A DNA stretch of 36,817 nucleotides from a virus: the IMG/VR virus record IMGVR_UViG_3300034104_003218, positions 1 through 36,817 of that record. The stretch is one strand, 5' to 3'. Below, in pieces: positions 1-6,364 of the stretch. Each line of letters starts with the position of its first letter. Position 1 is the first letter of the stretch. Made by a program: the position numbers and the translations under genes. The notes under the pieces were generated by a model. It was not told where the DNA came from. It saw only the letters and a list, made by a program, of their open reading frames with translations, and did not search any database.

Positions 1-2
1 CT

Positions 3-140
3 AAGCTTAAAGCTGGAAGTAAAGATGCAAAAAGACGTAAATCTTTCTGTGCAAGAATGTCAGGAGTAAAAGGTCCTGCTAAAAAACCTAATGGCAAGCC
101 TACAAGAAAAACTCTTGCTCTTAGAAAATGGAATTGTTAA
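3..140 (+). CDS. C-terminal end of a DUF6321-like phage protein (5' truncated)
   Basis: The frame is open from the window edge and stops at 138-140, giving the last 45 residues of a protein whose start lies outside. The visible tail is rich in Lys and Arg and ends with KSFCARMSG, then ALRKWNC. A KRR(K)xFCARM...ALRKWNC ending is, to my recollection, typical of DUF6321-type proteins in aquatic phages, where it sits among virion genes. No catalytic motif is visible. It is followed after 20 nt by another Lys-rich gene on the same strand, so the two probably share a transcript. Family assignment is from memory of the motif; the role is unknown. Confidence 0.65.
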   Translation, partial: KLKAGSKDAKRRKSFCARMSGVKGPAKKPNGKPTRKTLALRKWNC

Positions 141-160
141 TCACATAAAAAATATATATC

Positions 161-880
161 ATGGCAACAATAAAAAGACCTATTAAAAAAGCCCAAAGTG
201 GCACAAAAGAAGTAAATTCTTTTGCGACAGCAAAAGGATTACCAATACCACGTCACGATCTAAGTGGCAGAGATGGAGTATATGCAACAGGTGTACAAAT
301 TTCTAAGAAAGATGTAAAGAAAAATCCTAAAGATTTTGAATATTTGAATCCTAAAAAACCAAAACCTATGAAAAAACTAAATCCAAAAAAACCATTAATG
401 AAAAGAACACCAATGAAAAAAGGTGGAACTATTAGTAAAGCTAAAACAGGTAAAACTGTTAATAAAGCATTTTTAGGTAGTCTACTAGGAGGTGCTGGAG
501 GTGGTGGTATGCTTGGTGGATTGCTTGGTGGTGGTGGAGGAGGAGGTATGCTTGGAGGATTACTAGGAGGTGGTGGTGGAAAAGGTGGAGCTGAAGGAGG
601 TGGAATGGGTAAAATTTCAAAAATGTTTAGTGGTTCTATGAAAAAAGGTGGTAAAGTGGTAGCTAAGAAAAAAGCTGGTATGCATAGAATGCCTAATGGA
701 ACAATGATGAAAAACTCAATGATGAAGAAAGCTAAAACAGGAACTTCATTAGGAATGAAATCTGTTAAAGCTGGATATGATAAAAATCCTGGTGTAACAA
801 GAGCTGATATTATTACAGCTGCTACAAAGAAAGCTAAGAGTGGTGCTTCGATGAAAAAATGCAAATATGGCTGCAAATAA
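161..880 (+). CDS. Lys/Gly-rich repetitive phage protein
   Basis: This 239-residue protein has no recognisable enzyme domain. It contains repeated short basic motifs (KKAKSG, KAKTG, MKKGG, about nine in all) and a central Gly-rich block near residues 105-150 in which GGMLGGLLGG occurs twice. It ends with a Cys pair (KKCKYGCK). The composition suggests a structural or nucleic-acid-associated protein of the virion module rather than an enzyme. The basic KAK-x-G motif also appears in the preceding and following genes, so the three may be related. The start is the only in-frame ATG after the upstream stop. The opposite strand is open for 211 codons, but that is a Pro-rich shadow of the Gly codons. 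Confidence 0.7.
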   Translation: MATIKRPIKKAQSGTKEVNSFATAKGLPIPRHDLSGRDGVYATGVQISKKDVKKNPKDFEYLNPKKPKPMKKLNPKKPLMKRTPMKKGGTISKAKTGKTVNKAFLGSLLGGAGGGGMLGGLLGGGGGGGMLGGLLGGGGGKGGAEGGGMGKISKMFSGSMKKGGKVVAKKKAGMHRMPNGTMMKNSMMKKAKTGTSLGMKSVKAGYDKNPGVTRADIITAATKKAKSGASMKKCKYGCK

Positions 881-1043
881 TATGACATCAGGCAAAGCTA
901 AAAAGTCAGGTGCACCAAGAAAAGCTCCTAAAGTTCCTATACCTAAGAAGGATAAACCATTCTCTCAGAATAAAGCTATGGATGATAAGATACGAAGAAC
1001 CTCAGCTCAACAACCAATGAAAAAGAAAAGTTTATCAAAATAA
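867..1043 (+). CDS. Small Lys-rich protein
   Basis: A 58-codon frame starts inside the last codons of the preceding gene (14 nt overlap); an alternative ATG at 882 lies just after that gene's stop and would give 53 residues. The product has the same GKAKKSGAPRKAPK type of basic motif as its neighbour and ends in a KKKSLSK tail, immediately before a hairpin terminator. No function can be assigned. The motif shared with the two upstream genes and the position just before the terminator support it being real. Confidence 0.55.
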   Translation: MAANNMTSGKAKKSGAPRKAPKVPIPKKDKPFSQNKAMDDKIRRTSAQQPMKKKSLSK

Positions 1044-1045
1044 TA

Positions 1046-1072
1046 AAGCCTCCTTGATTGGAGGCTTTTTTT
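1046..1072. terminator. Intrinsic terminator at a convergent gene junction
   Basis: The hairpin GCCTCC-TTGATT-GGAGGC is followed by seven T on the plus strand. It closes the plus-strand module. The minus-strand FkbM gene ends in the T tract itself (stop 1071-1073), so transcription from both sides meets here. Confidence 0.85.
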
Positions 1073-1736
1073 ATTTAATCGTTAAGTCAAAGAAGTTACC
1101 AAGACTCTCTAAGTTGGAAACATCTATCTGTTTATGCTTTAAGAAAGGAATCACACTATCGTAGAACGATTGTCTATCTTCTTTCCATCCTGGATGAAAT
1201 GATATATGCATAGGTACGTTTAGGTCCCATAGAGTTTTGTCTTTCAACAATTCTGTTTCATGACCCTCTACATCTATTTTAATCACTGATATATCTCCTT
1301 CAGATAGATTGTACTTATCAAGAATATCTTTTATAGAAACACATTTACATTTTATCACATTGGTTTTACATGAATCTCGTGTGATACTTTGACCAAGCAC
1401 ATCGCATCCTATTTCTATTTCAGGATGTATAGAAACAGCCATGTTCTCTAGATGAATGTTATTTATGTCATTAAGTTCTATATTCTGTTTAAACTCATTG
1501 TGTGCTATTCCATCTGGTTCAAAACAAATACATTGTTTAGAGAACTGAGATGCTACTAATGATATAGGTCCTATCCAAGATCCTATATCAATGAAGGTTT
1601 TATCTTTATCAAGACGAGGGATAATAAAATCAAATGTTGAATTTTCCCAACCTTCATAGTGATCTGACCAAAACTTTGAGTTCAAGTCAGTGTTTACAAC
1701 ATTGAAGCTCTTTCCAAATTTATTTACTGTAGTCAT
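1071..1736 (-). CDS. FkbM-family SAM-dependent methyltransferase
   Basis: The 221-residue protein has the SAM-binding glycine motif FIDIGSWIG (about residues 48-56), an acidic ICFEPD after strand 2, and the KIDVEGHE motif near residue 150 that marks the FkbM family. FkbM enzymes O-methylate sugars or other small hydroxyl groups. Its start overlaps the end of the upstream glycosyltransferase gene by 4 nt, and two glycosyltransferases lie directly upstream, so it probably methylates a sugar that they attach to a virion protein, DNA or the host surface. The target cannot be read from the sequence. The family call is firm and the role is inferred. Confidence 0.85.
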   Translation of the reverse strand: MTTVNKFGKSFNVVNTDLNSKFWSDHYEGWENSTFDFIIPRLDKDKTFIDIGSWIGPISLVASQFSKQCICFEPDGIAHNEFKQNIELNDINNIHLENMAVSIHPEIEIGCDVLGQSITRDSCKTNVIKCKCVSIKDILDKYNLSEGDISVIKIDVEGHETELLKDKTLWDLNVPMHISFHPGWKEDRQSFYDSVIPFLKHKQIDVSNLESLGNFFDLTIK

Positions 1737-2350
1737 AATTGTTTTTTTAGTTTACTTCCCCAAGATGATACACTTGAAGCATGTTCTAGATAGTATTTCC
1801 ATTCTTCTGGTATGTCATTTAAGTACCAAGGAATATGCTTTATACAATAAGGCTTATCTAATCTAATTGCTTTATAAGTAAATGGTGAGTTAGGTGGATA
1901 TAGTGCAAACGTAGTATCTATATCAGCAATCCAACCATGTTCATTCTTATTGACCCAAAACTTACTCTCCCATTCTATTATATTCTGTCTAAGAGGTGTT
2001 TCAGGAAGATCTAAACTTAAAGAAAATCCAACCTTTACATTGTCTTTTGCAACGTTTAACATTACATCTAACCAATCATCAGGTACACCTTCATAAGAAC
2101 AATCTGAATCAGCTATAATGAAATAATCTTTTAGATGTTCCTTCAGATCCTCACCCCAAACACTATGGGGTCCTCCATTCACTTTAGAATATACAATCTC
2201 CACAGGACAAGTTTTGTAGTATTCTAATAATGGTGGGTATGTAGATTGTTGATCGTATATAATCACATCTATTCTACTCTCCTTAGATAGAAAATCTACT
2301 GTTTCTTTTAATGTAGTTAAGAGATTCCTATTTACTATTATTGCTTTCAT
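1733..2350 (-). CDS. Glycosyltransferase, GT-A fold
   Basis: This 205-residue protein starts with a typical GT-A first strand (KAIIVNRN), has the DQQSTYPPLLEYY segment seen in many phage and bacterial GT2-like enzymes, and carries a D-x-D metal and nucleotide-sugar site, DSD, at residues 81-83. It is short for the class, so the acceptor-binding part is minimal. It sits between a second glycosyltransferase (23 nt overlap upstream) and the FkbM methyltransferase (4 nt overlap downstream), and the three form a coupled cassette for making a methylated glycan. The sugar donor and acceptor are unknown. Confidence 0.75.
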   Translation of the reverse strand: MKAIIVNRNLLTTLKETVDFLSKESRIDVIIYDQQSTYPPLLEYYKTCPVEIVYSKVNGGPHSVWGEDLKEHLKDYFIIADSDCSYEGVPDDWLDVMLNVAKDNVKVGFSLSLDLPETPLRQNIIEWESKFWVNKNEHGWIADIDTTFALYPPNSPFTYKAIRLDKPYCIKHIPWYLNDIPEEWKYYLEHASSVSSWGSKLKKQL

Positions 2351-3092
2351 TAAGGAAGTCTTTTAGCATTTGAGCATAGTCTTTGTTCCAATGTGGAACT
2401 AACTGAACATATCCTGTAGGTATAAGACCTTTTTGTCTTAAAGCTTCAATGTACTCACTGTGTCTTTGTATAACGTTAGGTCTATCTGCAGTGTCTGTTC
2501 CCAAACCTGATTGGTGATAACCACGTCCACCCCACATATAAAACCAAGAAGCTTCTGATTCAGGCATTTTTACATCAATAGCATGTTGTCTTCCTAGAGC
2601 ATGAATTTTATTAACTAATGTCATGTCTCCTCCAGCATTCTGTATTGGACTCTTTCCAATTGCTTCCCAAGCTTTCTTGCTATATACAATACCAGAATTA
2701 CCAAGGCCCATTATCTTTGTAATACTAGGCTCATTATAAAACACACCTGTAGCCCAATGAATAATGTTTGTATCTTCTTTCCAATACTTAGCTATATTAG
2801 ATAGATGATTGCTTAATGCTACATCATCATCGTCCCATACAGCAATTAGTTCTCCAGAACAACGCTCTATAGCATAGTTTTCTTTATCCCCAATTGTAGG
2901 GAATGTTTCATCCATATTATAGATTTTGATTTCTGGATGATCGTATACTAACTTTTGAAGAGGGTAGTCATTAACTATGATTAGTTCTTTCTTACCAGGA
3001 TACTCTTGTATGAGGAAGCTTTGTATTGCTTCCTCAAGAGTGTCTACTCTTCCATAAGTGATGCATTTTGCAGATATGAAAGGATATTCCAT
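2328..3092 (-). CDS. Family 2 glycosyltransferase
   Basis: The 254-residue protein has the order of motifs expected for GT2: PFISAKCITYGR at the N-terminus, ELIIVNDY at about residues 36-43, then AVWDDDDVAL with the D-x-D metal site at 87-90. GT2 enzymes transfer a sugar from a nucleotide donor. It is the first gene of the three-gene glycan cassette in transcription order and follows the GroES-like gene by 2 nt. Possible targets are virion proteins, modified DNA bases or host polysaccharide; the sequence does not decide between them. Confidence 0.85.
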   Translation of the reverse strand: MEYPFISAKCITYGRVDTLEEAIQSFLIQEYPGKKELIIVNDYPLQKLVYDHPEIKIYNMDETFPTIGDKENYAIERCSGELIAVWDDDDVALSNHLSNIAKYWKEDTNIIHWATGVFYNEPSITKIMGLGNSGIVYSKKAWEAIGKSPIQNAGGDMTLVNKIHALGRQHAIDVKMPESEASWFYMWGGRGYHQSGLGTDTADRPNVIQRHSEYIEALRQKGLIPTGYVQLVPHWNKDYAQMLKDFLNESNNSK

Positions 3093-3094
3093 AT

Positions 3095-3379
3095 TTATAA
3101 TATCTCTACTATATCAAATATAGAAACTAATAATACATTTGTATCTCCTCTAGGAATAACTAATGATTTACTTAAAGCTGTAGGGTCAACAAATACTTTA
3201 GCTCCTACAACAAGATCTTCATCAGTAATAGCTGTACCTACAGCAAACACTGTAAGACTAGACATTTTTTTAATCATTTCCTTCTCTAAGGCTTCTTTTG
3301 TATTTTCATCTACAATAAGTTTTCCTTCTTCTTTTTTTGGGAGTTCTAAATAAACTCTGTTTCCTAATAACTTTGCCAT
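3095..3379 (-). CDS. GroES-like co-chaperonin
   Basis: The protein is 94 residues, matching the usual 95-97 of GroES. It shows the GroES order of elements: an N-terminal GNRVYLELP (compare the GDRVLVKP strand), a flexible segment at about 16-32 in the mobile-loop position, a central FAVGTAI (compare VVAVGPG), VGAKVFVDP (compare VGDKVLF) and a C-terminal FDIVEIL (compare EDILAVL). No GroEL gene is visible here, so it would have to work with the host GroEL, as T4 gp31 does for capsid folding. The similarity is weak but collinear over the whole length. It lies between the glycosyltransferases and the Acb2-like gene. Confidence 0.6.
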   Translation of the reverse strand: MAKLLGNRVYLELPKKEEGKLIVDENTKEALEKEMIKKMSSLTVFAVGTAITDEDLVVGAKVFVDPTALSKSLVIPRGDTNVLLVSIFDIVEIL

Positions 3380-3385
3380 TATTTA

Positions 3386-3622
3386 TTATTTAAATGTTAA
3401 TACTTTAACTACGTTCATTTGAGCATTTAAAATTTCTCCTACACTGTGATTGTATAATTTTTCATACAATGAGTTAAATGTTCCTTCATCAAAAGATTCT
3501 TGTTTAGCTTCTTCTAATATGTCGGCTAACTCAGCACAAAGTTCTTTTACTCTTTGTACTTTTTCATTTCCTGAAGGGTTAAATGTTAATCCAACAAGTT
3601 TTTGTCCAAAAGTTTGTTCCAT
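3386..3622 (-). CDS. acb2: Acb2/Tad1-type hairpin-domain protein, putative anti-CBASS cyclic-nucleotide sponge
   Basis: The 78-residue protein matches the short family now described as Acb2/Tad1 hairpin domain: FGQKLVGLTFNPSGN at the N-terminus, a helical middle (VKELCAELADIL) and the conserved end AQMNVVKVLTF. Acb2 forms oligomers that bind and sequester the cyclic di- and trinucleotides made by CBASS, and some members also bind Thoeris signals. Activity here is inferred from the family motifs; ligand-binding residues were not mapped. Its stop overlaps nothing downstream (6 nt gap to the GroES-like gene), and its start overlaps the stop of the upstream gene (TAATG). Confidence 0.72.
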   Translation of the reverse strand: MEQTFGQKLVGLTFNPSGNEKVQRVKELCAELADILEEAKQESFDEGTFNSLYEKLYNHSVGEILNAQMNVVKVLTFK

Positions 3623-3900
3623 TATGATTTATATTCAGTTGATTGATAAAAGCGTGCACCATCTTCAGCAGATAATACTATCTCTGATTGAACAGTTTCA
3701 CGTACATTTTTGTACCCTTTAAATTTGTTAGTCTTTAAATCAATATCTGGCTGTTGTGTTACACGCTCATTGAAATCATCAAGAATAACAATTACAGATC
3801 CATCTTCACTAGTAAGAGATCTAATTACTTTTTCAAGATTAAAGGAAGCTTTATATTCCTTCTCAGCTATTGTAGCTGTGTAAATAAATTGGTTTTTCAT
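3622..3900 (-). CDS. Hypothetical protein, 92 residues
   Basis: I do not recognise this protein. It has alternating hydrophobic and charged residues suggesting a small beta-rich fold (QFIYTATIAEKEYKASF, then VIVILDDFNERV). There is no signal peptide, membrane segment or metal-binding motif. It is coupled by a 1 nt stop/start overlap (TAATG) to the Acb2-like gene downstream, so the two are probably translated together. That makes it worth testing as a partner in countering host defence, although nothing in its own sequence shows that. Confidence 0.75.
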   Translation of the reverse strand: MKNQFIYTATIAEKEYKASFNLEKVIRSLTSEDGSVIVILDDFNERVTQQPDIDLKTNKFKGYKNVRETVQSEIVLSAEDGARFYQSTEYKS

Positions 3901-3911
3901 ATTAATGGTTT

Positions 3912-4166
3912 TTATTTATTAATTTTTATTTCATCTAAGATTTGATTGTACATAATCAATGGCATATTACCAGATTGTCTATGTACTTCTTTACCATCTT
4001 TTAAGAACACAAGTGTTGGTACACTTCTAATTCCATACTTTCTTGAAGTTTCTTGATCTTTTTCAATATCGATGTTTGTAATACCTTCAACACCTTCTAA
4101 TGTTTGAGCTAACACTCTACATGGACCGCACCATGATGCACTGAATTTTAATACCTCTATGTTCAT
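3912..4166 (-). CDS. Thioredoxin-like protein
   Basis: The 84-residue protein has the catalytic WCGPC motif at residues 12-16, the cis-Pro segment SVPTLVFLKDG and a C-terminal helix. It is compact, shorter than the about 105 residues of bacterial thioredoxin, as is common for phage versions. It would reduce disulfides in the cytoplasm. In phages this can serve ribonucleotide reductase or, as in T7, polymerase processivity; neither partner is adjacent here. It overlaps the upstream HNH gene by 4 nt (ATGA). Confidence 0.92.
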   Translation of the reverse strand: MNIEVLKFSASWCGPCRVLAQTLEGVEGITNIDIEKDQETSRKYGIRSVPTLVFLKDGKEVHRQSGNMPLIMYNQILDEIKINK

Positions 4167-4558
4167 AAGTTGTATTTAAGTTTTAATTGTTCACGTCTTT
4201 TGTTAACCTCCTCATACTTATACATGTCGTTCTCAACATTAGAATGCTCCTCAAGTGTCAAAAGTATGATATTTTCTTCATCTAAACAAGCTTCAGGATA
4301 TTTTTCTTTAGGAAGTATATGATGGAAGTATGTGGACATAGGCTCTTTACCTAGATAAACACCACTCACTTCTGAATGGTGCTTTCTCTTTTTCCATACA
4401 TCAAGAAACATTTCTCTCATTTGATGGGATTTTCCATCACTAACCTTCTTTTTAGCAGTTAGTGATGGTTTATTCCCACGTTGTAGTTGTGTTCTTGGTT
4501 TATGCTGAAAGCAATACTCTCCTTCGCAATTATTATTGCATTTTTTACATTTATTCAT
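4163..4558 (-). CDS. HNH-type endonuclease with N-terminal zinc knuckle
   Basis: The 131-residue protein begins with a Cys-rich knuckle (CKKC, then C and YCFQH, residues 4-19), followed by a basic linker and a C-terminal HNH-like core: FHHILPKEKYPE, then a conserved Asn (EENIILL) and a final EEHSNVEN. The His-His, Asn and His pattern fits a beta-beta-alpha metal nuclease. Phage proteins of this layout act in recombination or packaging, or as free-standing homing enzymes. It overlaps the thioredoxin gene downstream by 4 nt, and the end of a GIY-YIG gene overlaps its start by 8 nt. A possible second copy of its N-terminal knuckle lies on the other side of that GIY-YIG gene (5131-5182). Confidence 0.72.
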   Translation of the reverse strand: MNKCKKCNNNCEGEYCFQHKPRTQLQRGNKPSLTAKKKVSDGKSHQMREMFLDVWKKRKHHSEVSGVYLGKEPMSTYFHHILPKEKYPEACLDEENIILLTLEEHSNVENDMYKYEEVNKRREQLKLKYNL

Positions 4559-5129
4559 ATCTCCATATATATCCTTTATATGATTTTTCTTTTCTACTTT
4601 TAGAACAAACAGATCCTATACCTCCTTGAGATATATTTAAAGTTTTTGCAGCTTCTGATATAGAATTCCATGTTTTTATATAAACATTATCTTTTGTTAA
4701 CTGTTGAACTTTTCTTTTATTATTTCCTCCAAGATTGTTATCTTTATTGAATTTAGACATTTTGTCTTTAAACTCTTGAGTTTTTCTTGGTAAAATTCTT
4801 CCTAAACTTTTTAAACCTATTTTTATCTTATCCTCTTCTGTAAATACATAACCTACAACACCATCACCACCATCTGTCATGTTACAAAGTAAATTTCTAC
4901 CATATAAACTTATAAATTCTTTTTCTTTTTCAAAAGCTTCATCGGCTGTTAAATCATCTAATATGATTTCTACTTCATATTTTGATATTTCTGTAATTCT
5001 TTTCCAATGAATATTTCTATTTCTAGAAGAAAAAGCTCTTTTATAATTATCAGGTTTATTCAACCCTCCTACACCTATGTAAAAGGGTTGATTTTTATCC
5101 TGTCTAATATGTCTATATAAATATGCCAT
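4551..5129 (-). CDS. GIY-YIG homing endonuclease with NUMOD-type C-terminal DNA-binding repeat
   Basis: In this 192-residue protein the N-terminus is a divergent GIY-YIG domain (MAYLYRHI, then FYIGVGG, a KRI segment and EKEFISLYG with the catalytic Glu region, about residues 1-75). A NUMOD3-like KIKIGLKSLG part follows, and the C-terminus has a NUMOD1-like helix-turn-helix (SISEAAKTLNISQGGIGSVC). This architecture is that of mobile homing endonucleases. It is very AT-rich, overlaps the HNH gene by 8 nt and has no intron signature around it, so it looks free-standing. It probably entered at the 5' end of the HNH gene. Confidence 0.85.
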   Translation of the reverse strand: MAYLYRHIRQDKNQPFYIGVGGLNKPDNYKRAFSSRNRNIHWKRITEISKYEVEIILDDLTADEAFEKEKEFISLYGRNLLCNMTDGGDGVVGYVFTEEDKIKIGLKSLGRILPRKTQEFKDKMSKFNKDNNLGGNNKRKVQQLTKDNVYIKTWNSISEAAKTLNISQGGIGSVCSKSRKEKSYKGYIWRYE

Positions 5130-5130
5130 A

Positions 5131-5182
5131 ATGTTGAATAATCGCTATCAGAATTTCTTCCACATGTTTTACAAACTGGCAC
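5131..5182 (-). pseudogene. Possible remnant of an HNH gene 5' end
   Basis: A GTG-started frame (start at 5182, stop at 5075-5077, running into the GIY-YIG gene) begins VPVCKTCGRNSDSDY. Its CxxC knuckle and spacing resemble the start of the HNH protein on the far side of the GIY-YIG gene (CKKCNNNCEGEYC). I read this as a possible leftover or alternative 5' end displaced by insertion of the homing endonuclease. The match is short, so chance similarity is possible. Confidence 0.3.
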
Positions 5183-5365
5183 CTGTATTTAAAGCACTTG
5201 TTAATGAATAAGTGTTTGCTACATGGTTAGTTGTAAATGTAGTGTCAAAAGGATTATTATTTATTGTAGGTGTATGTGGTAACCCTCTAAAATTACTACC
5301 TAATGTTTTTGGTCTAGGAAATACTCCACCATTGCTAGGTTTACTAGCTGACCAAGATGGAGCTA
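5169..5365 (-). other. Start-less open frame, candidate -1 frameshift extension of the preceding gene
   Basis: After the stop of the gene at 5366-5566, the -1 frame is open to a TAA at 5169-5171 and encodes 66 residues (beginning LVAPSWSASKPSNGG, with HTPTINNNPFDTTF later). The composition is protein-like, with Pro, Asn and Thr. The frame is open from 5405 downward and contains no ATG, GTG or TTG before its final codon, so it cannot be an ordinary separate gene. It could be reached by slippage at 5369-5375, or it may be the remnant of a decayed gene. Confidence 0.5.
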
Positions 5366-5375
5366 CTAAAAATTT
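5324..5375 (-). promoter_or_regulatory. Candidate -1 programmed frameshift site with stem-loop
   Basis: On the minus strand the zero frame reads AGA AAT TTT TAG. A AAT TTT (5369-5375) fits the X XXY YYZ slippery rule and is followed directly by the stop codon. After a 6 nt spacer comes CTCCA (5358-5362) pairing with TGGAG (5324-5328), enclosing a second perfect hairpin GCTAG-TAAAC-CTAGC (5334-5348). Slip site, stop and structure at the standard spacing are all present. No function has been shown. Confidence 0.5.
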
Positions 5376-5566
5376 CTGACCAAGATTTGTACATTGTCTG
5401 GATCCTCAGCAAACTCTTCAGGAATCTCTCTTGTAATTTTGAATACAAGATCTTTCTCTGATTTAGCTAATGCTGTTTTAGGCTCTACAATGATTTGAGA
5501 ATCTTGATAGTTACCTTCTTTGTCATACTTGTGCAGGATCACTGCATACTGAAATAAATTTTTCAT
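5366..5566 (-). CDS. Small conserved phage protein, 66 residues
   Basis: This short protein (MKNLFQYAVILHK, then REIPEEFAEDPDNVQILVRNF) resembles a small family common in Bacteroidota phages that starts with LFQYA and ends with a V-x-I-x-VRPF-like motif. Its function is unknown. The ending looks complete, so the stop at 5366-5368 is a genuine end point. That stop is also the zero-frame stop of a candidate -1 frameshift, which would add 66 residues and make a 132-residue form. It is the next gene after the MazG-like gene, with a 25 nt gap. Confidence 0.75.
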   Translation of the reverse strand: MKNLFQYAVILHKYDKEGNYQDSQIIVEPKTALAKSEKDLVFKITREIPEEFAEDPDNVQILVRNF

Positions 5567-5591
5567 GAGTTTTGGTTTTAATTATTATTAT

Positions 5592-5897
5592 TTATTTATC
5601 TTTTACAAACTGTCCATCTACCATCTTACCTGTACGTTGAGCAATTACATTGTATGCACTTTCTAAACAATCTACAAGTTTTAATCCTTGCATTTCTGCT
5701 TGGATGATAATGGTTACTAGGATGTCTCCTAAAGCATCAATTACTTCTTCTTTGTTGTCTGTATCGATTGCATCAATAAGTTCTTGCACTTCTTCTTCTG
5801 TTTTACCAGCTTGTGCTCTTGGTGTTCCATTATCTAGGATACCTTTCTGATGTGCCCATGTTATAACAAGGGCTTCTAATTCATTGTAACTTTTCAT
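5592..5897 (-). CDS. MazG-like nucleoside triphosphate pyrophosphohydrolase
   Basis: The 101-residue all-alpha protein has the MazG metal-binding pattern: KTEEEVQEL, then, after a helix turn, EEVIDALGDILVTII with the E-x-x-D ligands. MazG enzymes hydrolyse (d)NTPs to monophosphates, and phage copies are thought to clear damaged nucleotides or lower alarmone levels in the infected cell. The length matches single-domain phage MazG. It overlaps the upstream gene by 4 nt and is two genes away from a dNMP kinase, which fits a nucleotide-pool role. Confidence 0.88.
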   Translation of the reverse strand: MKSYNELEALVITWAHQKGILDNGTPRAQAGKTEEEVQELIDAIDTDNKEEVIDALGDILVTIIIQAEMQGLKLVDCLESAYNVIAQRTGKMVDGQFVKDK

Positions 5898-6364
5898 ATG
5901 TTTATTTGTATTTTACGTGTTTCACATCCCATTTTGTGTACTCCAGCTGCTTGATTACAGTAGGCACACTTCTCTGTAACAATCTTGTACCCTGTATCAA
6001 TACGCTTGAAGTCCTTCACTACATACTTCTTGAACCCAAAGCTGTCCATTGGCATACCTCTAGTAATATAGGGCCCACCACTTGGATCAATCATCTCAAT
6101 CTCATCAGTCAGTGTGTCAACCATCTTAACATACTCAGGGTAATGATAATTATTTGTCTCATCATCCCATTCGTGAACTGCTTTTTTAAATTCTTCTAAT
6201 GACATTGGTTTTTCTACATCATTACAATAAGCTTCATATGCTCTTGTGTAATCATTAGGCATACCAAATCTGCAATATTTAAAATTTCCTTGCCATAATA
6301 TGTCTTGATGTTCATCTTCTGTAAAGGTGAACATATCACCATATCTATTCTTATATTCTCTCAT
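5894..6364 (-). CDS. Hypothetical protein with C-terminal Cys cluster
   Basis: I do not recognise this 156-residue protein. The C-terminal 40 residues carry KCAYCNQAAGVHKMGC, a C-x2-C ... H ... C arrangement that may bind zinc. The N-terminal two thirds are rich in aromatic and acidic residues (DMFTFTEDEHQDILWQGNF), with no signal or membrane segment. It overlaps both neighbours by 4 nt (MazG-like and dNMP kinase) and is thus translated with nucleotide-metabolism genes. Confidence 0.75.
   Translation of the reverse strand: MREYKNRYGDMFTFTEDEHQDILWQGNFKYCRFGMPNDYTRAYEAYCNDVEKPMSLEEFKKAVHEWDDETNNYHYPEYVKMVDTLTDEIEMIDPSGGPYITRGMPMDSFGFKKYVVKDFKRIDTGYKIVTEKCAYCNQAAGVHKMGCETRKIQINI

Noticed and set aside
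253-888. 211-codon open frame on the minus strand, Pro-rich
   Set aside because: It is the antisense of the Gly-rich plus-strand gene; the Gly codons read as Pro on the other strand. Direction and terminator support the plus-strand gene.
4551-5129. GIY-YIG gene as part of a group I intron
   Set aside because: I found no splice-compatible exons, P1/P10 pairing or P7 elements around it; it appears free-standing.
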